Both the position numbers and the translations under genes were made by a program. A stretch of DNA of 26,426 bases from Phaeoceros laevis (Eukaryota; Anthocerotophyta; Anthocerotopsida; Notothyladales): positions 1 to 26,426 of the forward strand of contig JBNGIQ010005855.1 in assembly GCA_049999765.1 (NCBI GenBank). The letters are read 5' to 3'. The notes beneath the pieces were generated by a model, which saw only the letters and a program-made list of their open reading frames with translations, was not told where the DNA came from and did no database searches. Within the stretch, counting starts at the first letter, position 1. Each line of letters opens with the position of its first letter. Positions 19,440-26,426 of this stretch are shown here, piece by piece.

Positions 19440-20330
19440 CCTAGGGTGAAGGTAATAAAAAGAAATACTATGAACATGCTCGGAAATGCCAATTCTGTCA
19501 AGTTGCCCTTGGATGTGAGAAGAACCTGTGTCCGTGGTGCTGCCTATGGAAGGAGACAAATCAGGCACGAAACAGCTAAAGGAAAAGAGCATCTGTGCAC
19601 CACGCACAGAGGGTTTAGGGTTACAAAGAGACAGCCGGATGCCCCAGGCCCATGCTTAAGGGAAGAAAGCTTGCGACAGGAATATGTTTGGGTGGCGTCC
19701 TAGGGTCAGATCTGTCGTAGCAAGAAACATGCATGGGGTCAGCATCGGGAGCAATGAAAGGAAGAGAGAGGCATACAGCAGGAATCTCCTAAAGCATAAA
19801 GTGGACAAACACAGTGAGGGTTTTAAAGACCCAGAGAGCTCTGCCGTGATACGCCGAGCTGCAAAGGGAAGCTAACGATAGGGCGCACCTCTGTACATGT
19901 GAAGTCACAGCGGAGCAGGAGAATGTCGCCATGGGGAGTTGGCAGGGCACAAGTTGGCATCCACAGATATGTGGATGACGCAACTGTCTGGGTGGACGAA
20001 AGCTTTGGCACTGATCTCCCGCCACTAAGCCTGGAATACGATGAGCTCCAGTCCCGCTGGTGGAGGGTGTTGTGTGCTGAGGGCGGACCTATGCCAGCTA
20101 GTGTGCTGCGCTCAGTCACGACTATAGAAGGAAGGTGGGCCCTCCTTGCTGTGACTGATCGTGAGATCATAAAAAATTTGCGCAACATTGAGCTGGTGAG
20201 GAATTCTCCGCCCACAAGTGAAGAGCAGGAATGGAGCCGCGAGTATGACGAGAAGAAGCTTAAGAGGCTCTGCGCTGCTCGCGGTTACTTGGAGGTGGAT
20301 TTAAGTCGCGGGCCCAATCTGACTGGGTAG
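19440..20330 (+). pseudogene. Decayed gene with cysteine cluster, unknown family
   Basis: Protein-like segments occur in changing frames. Near 19450-19570 the frame starting GNKKKYYEHARK reads on into KCQFCQVALGCEKNLCPWCC, a dense Cys cluster that could bind zinc, and ends at TAA. At 19684-19875 another frame reads RKREAYSRNLLKHKVDK. At about 19870-19968 a third frame reads NDRAHLCTCEVTAEQENVA. From 19899 to 20330 a longer frame, most coherent after 19960, contains VDESFGTDLPPLSLEYDELQ, then TIEGRWALLAVTDREIIKNL, and ends with a charged tail. Frame changes could mark introns or indels. No family is recognised. The final 120 codons are the best-preserved part. Confidence 0.4.
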
Positions 20331-20722
20331 GAGAGCAGGTTGTGGTGCGGGGCACATCCCTGACCGAGATACACTAAGTACCGGGAGATGGAAATTTGGA
20401 GCAGCAATGGAGACGAGGACGAAAAAGACCACGCGTCGATTGGAGTGGCATAGCTGGATTCTAATTTTGGTTCTTTTCGGTTGAGTGCTATGTAGGCTCC
20501 AAGAGTCATGGAGATAGGCTAGTTAGTAGATCTTTTAGATCTTACCTGCTAGTCTGGTAGAAGTGAAAGGAAATGCAAACAATGTCACATGAAAATGTAA
20601 CTATAAGGAAATGGTGCCGAATTTACACAAAAAAAGAGGATGCTGCTTGAGGATACTGCTTGTCTTCAGTTCGTCTCCACTTGTTTTCATTCATAGTTTT
20701 CTAATACTGCGTCAGCGCAGAC
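20331..20722. other. No recognisable gene
   Basis: Intergenic sequence between the decayed gene and repeat B copy 2. No motif seen. Confidence 0.4.
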
Positions 20723-20918
20723 ATGGAGCATTCCATTCTTCGTACATTGCAGGCAAGAATTATCTGTTCTGCACGATCCCTGAATGAAGCAACCAGTGTT
20801 GCTGCAGGACTGGACTGATTAGTGACATCTTTCACTAACAAGGCACTTCAGATGGAAAGCTGTAACTTTTTTGTGAATCCTTATCCCACCTTCCAAGTGC
20901 CACGAAGTACAAATGTAG
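20723..20918. repeat. Dispersed repeat B, copy 2
   Basis: Direct-orientation partner of 16521-16755, offset about 4.2 kb. Here the match passes without the ~40-base insertion into the PPR fragment on the minus strand (AAGTGCCACGAAGTACAAAT). Confidence 0.85.
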
Positions 20919-21147
20919 TAGGCTGGATCGGTGTGGTTGATATAAAGTCCTCTATCCTTAAAAACAATCCTGCACCCCGCAGCAGGTCTATCATACTAGC
21001 GTAGTGCTCAATCTCTGGAGCTTTCTTCTGGTCTTTGCTGAAGGACTCAAAGTACTCTAAACCTTTGTCCACTAGCCCACCATGAGTGCAAGCAGAAAAA
21101 AATGAAAGGAATGTGATTGTATTAGGGACCACCGATTTCATGGTTCT
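20905..21147 (-). pseudogene. PPR protein fragment (last repeats)
   Basis: The minus strand encodes the end of a PLS-class PPR array. An L-type motif (VPNTITFLSFFSACTHGGLV, then DKGLEYFESF) is followed by an S-type motif (EIEHYASMIDLLRGAG) and the start of an E domain (TPIQPTTFVLRGT). The frame then runs into repeat B and stops. No catalytic domain follows and no further PPR motifs lie upstream within the open frame. It matches the general layout of a PPR gene but is a fragment of about 80 residues. Confidence 0.75.
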
Positions 21148-21150
21148 CAA

Positions 21151-21641
21151 ACTTTCTTCCTACTGCTATTTTAGGAGAAACAGAGAATCGGCAGAGGAAA
21201 GACAGTGGAATCGGCAGAGAAAAGACAGTAGAATTGGTAGATGCCTTGTAATGCATGAATGAACGGAATTGGCAGGCCATGGTGCGCGGGCTGTCATAAA
21301 GGATAACCTTGCTCTCTATCCATGCTTCCCCGTTACGCGGAGGTGCCACCACGACTGGCTGGACACGACATTTTCATGAAGCAAGACTCTAGCTTGACCT
21401 GCTGGATTTGAACCGATTCTTAACCTCGTCGAAACTGTTCAAAACCTAAGTGAGGCTCAGGCTATGATTGCACCCCACCCTAGTTTAGTGCTTATTGAAG
21501 TATATTTTTGTGGCCCCTTCGTTTCTCGAGTGTGTCGACCTGTAGTACGCGCTTCGCAAGTACCCCTCAATCCCCATAAATACAACTTCCCTCCCCGCCA
21601 TTCCCTAACTTCGACTCTTTCAATGAGTCGACTACCATCCC
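21151..21641. other. No recognisable gene; short local repeat
   Basis: A purine block GGAAAGACAGTGGAATCGGC is partly doubled at about 21195-21235. A related block occurs at 16885-16900 inside the other PPR fragment. No gene is supported. Confidence 0.4.
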
Positions 21642-22119
21642 TGCAGTGCACGCCGCACAGCTCCACATAGCATCCGCTTAGTTTGCAGTGCACGCCGCAC
21701 TGCTCAAGATAGCATGGGGGGCATAGTTTGCAATCTAGGCATACCTGATAATAGCAGTGCTAGGCATACCGGATAATGGCAGTGCAGTGCACGCCGCACG
21801 GCTATTATCCTGTATGCATAGCACTGCTGTTTTTTGGGTTTACCCATGCGACCAGTGCAGTAGCGTGGTACTGCTGTCTACTATCATGCACGGGACTATT
21901 GCTGAAAAACCCTGCAATTGCTCCACCTAGTTCAATTGCGCACTACCAACGGGATGCAACATCAGCCGTTTTGGACGCCAACAGCTGGGAGGCAGGCGCA
22001 CACCCTGGAGCTGGAGAGGAGTTTAAATGTTCCTCCGAGGCATTGGATTTACACAAGCCGCATATTCGTGCCGTGCAGTTGCTTAGCAGCCAAGCTAGGC
22101 ATACCGGATAATTGCAGTG
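21642..22119. repeat. Short repeats upstream of the PPR pseudogene
   Basis: TGCAGTGCACGCCGCAC occurs exactly at 21642, 21684 and 21783. A second 25-bp unit, CTAGGCATACCGGATAAT plus a GCAGTG end, occurs at 21735, 21760 and 22095. The first two of these are directly in tandem. The third touches the readable start of the PPR frame. Confidence 0.85.
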
Positions 22120-24886
22120 CAGAGCGGCAAGAGTTGTTGTGGAGGCAGTATTTCTTGCACCCCACATTGTGGTGGGACTGCAGGACGAGAATGGGCAGCT
22201 AAGTCGAGCAGTTGACGCTTTGACCGTCTTGGCGAAGACACAATCTCGTGTGTCCACCTCTCTGTTGTACAGAGTCATCCGGAGATGCGGAGCTGACAAA
22301 AATCTGGTGTTGGGGCGTCGACTTGATGATCTAACTGTCAAACTTGGGTAGGAATCGGACGCATTTTTGGGCAATCATATCTTGCACATGTATGCATGTC
22401 ATGGCCGGTTACAGGAAGCAATGCAGGTGTTCAGAAGGGTGGCCACACCATCAGTCCACATGTGGTTTTCCATCATCTCTGCGCAGACTACACACGGGAA
22501 ACCTAGTGGGGCCATTCAGCTGTACAAAGAGATGCGCAGCTCAGGTTTGGAGGCAGATAGTCACATTTTTGTCGCTGCCCTGCAAGCTTGTGCAAGAGCG
22601 GAAGATGTGCAATCTGGCAGGCAGGTGCACGCTGATGTGTTGGAGAGTGGCATTCAGTCTAACTCTTTTGTTTGCACCTGCCTGGTGGACATGTATGCAA
22701 AATGTGTGGAATTGGAAGATGCACGCAAAGTGTTTGACAGTCTCCCCACAAGAAATGTGGTAACATGGACTGCCATGATAAATGGGTATGCTGAGCACGG
22801 GCTCGCTCCCCAGGCCCTCACATTTTATGCAAGGATGGAGCAGGAAGGCGGCCCAATTTTAGCAGACCGAGTTACGTCTGTTTGCCTCCTGAAAGCTTGT
22901 GCAGGTGCTGGTGCTCTGCAGCAGGGCAGGCAGCTGCATTCAGAGATCCTGGAAAGTGGACTACTTGAAGGTGACATATTGCTGGGCAACTGTCTTGTAA
23001 ATATGTATGCAAAATGTGGCTGCTTGGAAGACGCACGCAGAGTGTTTGACAATCTGTCCATAAGGGATGCTGTAACATGGACTGCCATGATAAATGGGTA
23101 TGCCGAGCATGGGCTCGGTCCCCAGGCATTCACATTGTATGCAAGCATGGAGCAGGAAGGCCTTATTTTAGCAGACAGTTTCATGTTTGTGTGCCTCCTC
23201 AAGGCTTGTGCAAGTCCTAGTGCTCTACAGCAGGGCAGGCAGCTGCATTCAGGGATCATAGAAAGAAAACTGCTTGACAGCGACATAGTTCTCGGCACTT
23301 GTCTCGTAAACATGTATGCAAAATGCGGCCAGTTGGAAGATGCACGTGAAGTGTTTGACAGTCTCCCCACAAGGAATGTGGTAACATGGACTGCCATGAT
23401 AAATGGGATGCTGAGCATGGGTTCGGTCCCCAGGCACTCACATTGTATGCAAGGATGGAGCAGGAAGGCCTGATTTTAGCAGACAGTCTTACTTTTGCGT
23501 GCCTCCTCGAGGCTTGTACAAGTGCTGGTGCTCTACAGCAGGGTAGGCAGCTGCATTCAGGAATTGTAAAAAGAGCACTGCTTAAAGGTGGCATAGTACT
23601 GGGCAATTGCCTCGAAAATATGTATGCAACTTGTGGCCTGCTGGAAGATGCACGCAAAGTGTTTGACAGTCTGTTCGCAAGGGATGCGGTAACATGGAAT
23701 GCTATGATTAATGGGTATGCTGAGCACGGGCTCAGTTCCCAGGCACTCGCATTGCATGCAAGGATGGAGCAGGAAGGCCTGATTTTAGCAGACCGTGTTA
23801 CGTATGTTTGCATCCTGAAAGCTTGTGCAAGTGCTGGTGCTCTACAGCAGGGCAGACAGCTGCATTCAGAAACTTCGGAAAGCGAACTACTTGAAGGTGA
23901 CATAGTACTGGGCAACTGTCTAGTAAATATGTATGCAAAATGTGGCCAGTTGGAAGATGCATGCAAAGTGTCTGACAATCTGTCCTCGAGAGATGCAGTA
24001 ACATGGAATGCCATGATAAATGGGTACGGTAGAAACAATGAGGGCCACAAGGCTACAGCCTGTTTTGAAGAAATAATTCTGGCTGGTATTCAGCCAGATG
24101 ACACCACATTTACTTGCCTTCTTGTAGCATGCAGTCAAGAGGGGCTGGTCAGTAAGGGTCGACAGTATTTTGATGCCATGGTGAAATAGCATGGCCTCAA
24201 CCTGACAAGTGAGCATTATGTGTGCATGGTTGATCTTCTTGGGCGGGCAGGCCATGTAGGTGAGGCAGAGAAGATGCTGAAATCAGCTGGGTGCGAACAC
24301 GATGATGTTGGGTTGATGTTGTTGCTGAATGCCTGCAAGAGTCATGGGGACATAGAGCAGGGAACACGGTGTTGTGGAGCTGGATCCTCAGAGTGCCTCT
24401 AATATGTGCTCATGGCCAATATGTACGCAGATGCAGATAGGTGGGCGGATGTAGAAAGAGTAGAAAGGTTGAGAAAGTTGGCAGGAGCTAGCAAGAAACC
24501 TGCAGCGGCAGGCATTGAGGTGAACAAGCAGGTGCATACATTTATTGTCGGGGATGAAAGTAATGACATCTCATGCAAGGTTCAGAGCGCAGCTGACTGT
24601 CTGAAGGAGGAATGGAACCACGCGCCACTCACCAAGCTGGTGTTGAAGCCAGTGTCTGAGAAGGAGAAGGAAGATCAACTGTGTGGGCATGCTGAGAAGC
24701 TAGCTTTGGCGTTTGGTCTCTTGAACACTCCCAATGGCACACCTCTGCTGGTAACCAAAAACCTGTGGATGTGCGGGGACTGCCACTCTTCCATGGAGAT
24801 TATGTCAAGGGTTGAAATGAGGGACATCGTTGTACTGTGTGCATCGGTTCGAGGCAGGGTCTAGTAGCTGTAAGGGTCGACATTGA
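22112..24886 (+). pseudogene. PLS-class PPR protein with variant DYW domain (DYW:KP-like)
   Basis: PPR proteins bind organellar RNA base by base, and their DYW domain is a zinc-dependent cytidine-deaminase fold used in RNA editing. About 19 motifs are readable: one S motif, then six P-L-S triplets, then E1, E2 and DYW. Triplets repeat at 309 nt (GCTTGT at 22895, 23204, 23512, 23821). The DYW part keeps HAE (24688-24696) and CGDCH (24772-24786). Two points differ from the standard domain: LKPVSEKEKE carries Lys-Pro (24646-24651) before the HAE, and the C-terminus, read in the shifted frame, is EAGSSSCKGRH then TGA at 24884. Lesions are TAG 22349, a one-base deletion near 23409 (TAT to AT in NGYAEHG), TAG 24187, an indel near 24370, a missing T near 24402 and a deletion near 24845. 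No N-terminal ATG or targeting peptide was found; CTGCAG at about 22181 may be an acceptor of a lost first exon. Confidence 0.9.
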
Positions 24887-25467
24887 GGCAGAAGAAAAAT
24901 TGCCAACTGAAGCTTGTTACGGTGACCTGCCTGCTACCGCCCCTATGATACATTATGCTCAGGACTCTGAGCCTCGAAACCTCGACGAGGCGCACCGACC
25001 GACTTTTGGGAGTCCCGTAGGCTGTGGATAGGTTGGAGTGGTGCGGAATATACTTTTTGTCCCACCGTTTTCTTTTTTACAAACGGGCTCTGTCAGGGAC
25101 AGCCTGGCTAGCATGGCGTTCCGCTTGTCCCTTTTGGATATGGGTATGCGACATTTGGCTGCAGAAGCAAAAGGCTGCATACCGTTTGTCCCATGTGTCA
25201 GGTGGATTTCAGAAATTCTCCAAACCATATCGATTCGGCACCACGTCAACATTCCGCGAAACGCGCGAGTCCTAAAGGGTCTGAATGTATCAAGCCTTCT
25301 GCCAGACCGTGCGGTGGGCCCGTGCCCGCGTGGCGTTCATTCTCTCTCTCTTGCGCTTGCCGTGAACGGGCAACGGTAACATTTCCCGTTCGCGGCGGAC
25401 GGTTGTCCGCCACCGGAACTGCCCTCGCATGCTATCACCGGATAGTTGTAACTAACCGGCGTCGGCA
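24887..25467. other. No recognisable gene; possible left end of a DNA transposon
   Basis: Overlapping open frames (25024-25379) show no motif. Sequence near 25044-25065 (GGAATATACTTTTTGTCCC) resembles, to my eye, the ACTTTTGTCCC-type ends of plant MULEs and would sit about 600 bases upstream of the FAR1/MULE-like gene. The opposite end is outside the window. Small hairpins are present, such as GGCGGAC-GGTT-GTCCGCC near 25395. Confidence 0.3.
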
Positions 25468-25532
25468 CCCTAACTCCCAACCCCCTAACTCCCAACCGTG
25501 CCCTAACTCTCAAGCGTTCCCTAAGTTGAAAA
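25468..25532. repeat. CCCTAACTCCCAA short tandem repeat
   Basis: Four imperfect units based on CCCTAACTCCCAA lie in a row. This superficially recalls the plant telomere unit, but the unit length and sequence differ. Confidence 0.7.
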
Positions 25533-25621
25533 TCGAAACGTGCCCTAACGTGTTATTCTAACTCAAACGCTCGCCAAATGGGATTGTGAGTGAAAGCTAC
25601 CCTAATGAAGCAAAATGACGA

Positions 25622-25640
25622 CGTTCACGACGCCGTGAAC
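25622..25640. other. Small perfect hairpin upstream of the FAR1-like gene
   Basis: GTTCACG and CGTGAAC pair around a four-base loop, about 32-50 bases before the predicted ATG at 25672. It would lie in the leader or promoter; no function is assigned. Confidence 0.5.
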
Positions 25641-25671
25641 ACCCGTACCTGAAGCTTGTCCGTGCGGGAGA

Positions 25672-26426
25672 ATGTCAACACACAGCGATCATGAGTGCAC
25701 ACATAAGTACGGTACCGGTTGCCAACCTACTGTACTCAGGTAAGAATGCGATGCGCAGGGTCCTATTTCATCAAGGTTTGCTTTACAAATGTTGTATAGG
25801 AACGCGTTCTAATGCATTGATTGCCTGCAGGGACTGTACAAATACAAATGTGGACTTCCAACCCACATCCACTAGCACGTTGGATTGTCAAGCGCCGTGG
25901 CCCTATCCATGGCCAATATCACACCCGCCTGCTGGGCCATTTCATCAAGACCAGCTGGGTTGGCACAAGGAGCAGCATACATACGGGAAAAAAGTATGTA
26001 CGGTTGAAGTAGCCTTCATGCCATTTTGCAGAGTTCCTGATTTCATTACAGGGGAGGAGACACTCGATGGCTTTCCGACAAACCTGAACATTAAGCGCTA
26101 CACTAATTCTTGGGACTCAGGATCAAAGGAGAGAACCATGAGGCACTTCTCAATCGTGCTACCCAGCTGCTTCATAGTCAGAGGCGTTACAAAACTCTTG
26201 ACAAGTATATTTGTGCTTATGGCCCTGCTGACAAGCGCCTTAAAGGTTCTGAAGCTTTTGTTGAATCAGATGTGGGTAGACCCAAGACAGGTGTGGGGAG
26301 TAGACGATCCAATATACAACATGGTGATAGCATCAAACGTGGTTGTCAATTTATGTTTGAGGTTCGTCACTTGTTATTGTGGCCTGGAATTGCTGAGATC
26401 AAGCTCTTTGTGGGAACACATGTGGA
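25672..26426 (+). pseudogene. FAR1/MULE-type DNA-binding protein, 5' part, frameshifted
   Basis: Exon 1 runs from ATG 25672 to 25739 (MSTHSDHECTHKYGTG...). An intron with CTCAG/GTAAGA and TTGCCTGCAG borders spans 25740-25830. Exon 2 begins at 25831 with the frame preserved (LRDCTNTNVDF). It encodes a Pro/His/Trp-rich region and then VCTVEVAFMPFCRVPDF and GFPTNLNIKRYTNSWDSG. Near 26124 one base appears to be missing. Coding continues in the next frame with ENHEALLNRATQLL, KYICAYGPADKRLKGSEAF, GRPKTGVGSR, IKRGCQFMFEVRHLLLWPG and FVGTHV, and runs off the window. The Lys-Arg-Gly-Cys segment followed by a Trp-x-Ile-type strand and a terminal His is how N-terminal FAR1/WRKY-GCM1-type zinc domains of MULE transposases look. 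The family binds DNA, and domesticated members are transcription factors. The transposase core would lie beyond the edge. The frameshift may be a sequencing error. Confidence 0.55.
25740..25830 (+). other. Predicted intron of the FAR1-like gene (91 nt)
   Basis: It begins GTAAGAATGCG and ends TTGATTGCCTGCAG, both close to plant consensus. It is short but within the plant range. Removing it joins AG to G, giving Arg and keeping one open frame from the ATG at 25672. Confidence 0.65.

Noticed and set aside
19296-19703. 135-codon plus-strand ORF as an intact gene
   Set aside because: It overlaps the Cys-cluster frame, which looks more protein-like, and has no motif of its own.
21400-21425. tRNA-like T-loop (GGTTCAAATCC on the minus strand)
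   Set aside because: The T-arm and acceptor stems do not pair and no A-box or anticodon arm is found upstream.
22825-24050. Long minus-strand frames opposite the PPR pseudogene
   Set aside because: They repeat with the 309-nt module and are antisense shadows; the plus strand has clear PPR motifs.
5679-24189. RNA editing as rescue of the in-frame stops (U-to-C changes)
   Set aside because: In plants this editing acts on organelle transcripts; these are nuclear pseudogenes with additional indels, so editing cannot be assumed.
25468-25532. Interstitial telomere repeat
   Set aside because: The unit is CCCTAACTCCCAA-like and not the plant telomere heptamer.
25994-26056. A second intron in the FAR1-like gene (GTATGT ... 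CAG)
   Set aside because: The sequence is open in frame throughout and encodes plausible conserved residues, and the intron would be unusually short.

Overview
This is a eukaryotic nuclear window from a repeat-rich land-plant genome. It has spliced genes, low gene density, two 100-base scaffold gaps, a LINE fragment, a gag fragment, a FAR1/MULE-type gene and several PPR gene remnants. The large PLS-type PPR pseudogene ends in a variant DYW domain with a Lys-Pro pair and a Gly-Arg-His end instead of Asp-Tyr-Trp. This resembles the DYW:KP class known from hornworts, lycophytes and ferns. With the gene-poor layout, a fern is my best guess, but this is inference and no species is assigned.

Layout. 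At 0-3.5 kb there is an inverted-repeat element broken by a gap, then a 5'-truncated LINE reverse transcriptase (1516-2713). At 3.5-9.7 kb there is a field of dispersed repeats. It holds two inverted copies of a compound foldback element (3534-3955 and 6458-6915), three clusters of a palindromic 23-bp repeat, and two copies of another repeat (4145-4440 and 9206-9440). Two minus-strand gene remnants sit among them: a coiled-coil/RING protein whose RING lies behind an in-frame stop (5511-6029), and exon-like pieces of a spliced coiled-coil gene (7470-8556). From 9.7 to 13.2 kb I see no recognisable gene, only a TATA-like site with a pyrimidine-rich leader on the minus strand. A gag-like reading frame with a CCHC knuckle and two in-frame TAG codons lies at 13275-14609.

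From 16.5 to 21.2 kb a ~200-bp repeat occurs twice, each time beside a minus-strand PPR fragment. These flank the longest undisturbed reading frame in the window (17866-19051, minus). It encodes a charged, probably nuclear protein with four SUMO-acceptor consensus motifs in a tandem repeat and a possible SUMO-interacting motif. It is followed by a decayed plus-strand gene with a cysteine cluster (19440-20330). From 22.1 to 24.9 kb lies the PPR-DYW pseudogene, made of near-identical 309-nt modules and carrying at least six lesions. The window ends inside a FAR1/MULE-like gene (25672 to the edge) with one clear intron.

Almost every recognisable gene here carries a stop or frameshift. The genes show no sign of working together. 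The window reads as a graveyard of retroposed, duplicated and transposon-derived sequence with one plausible near-intact gene (17866-19051).
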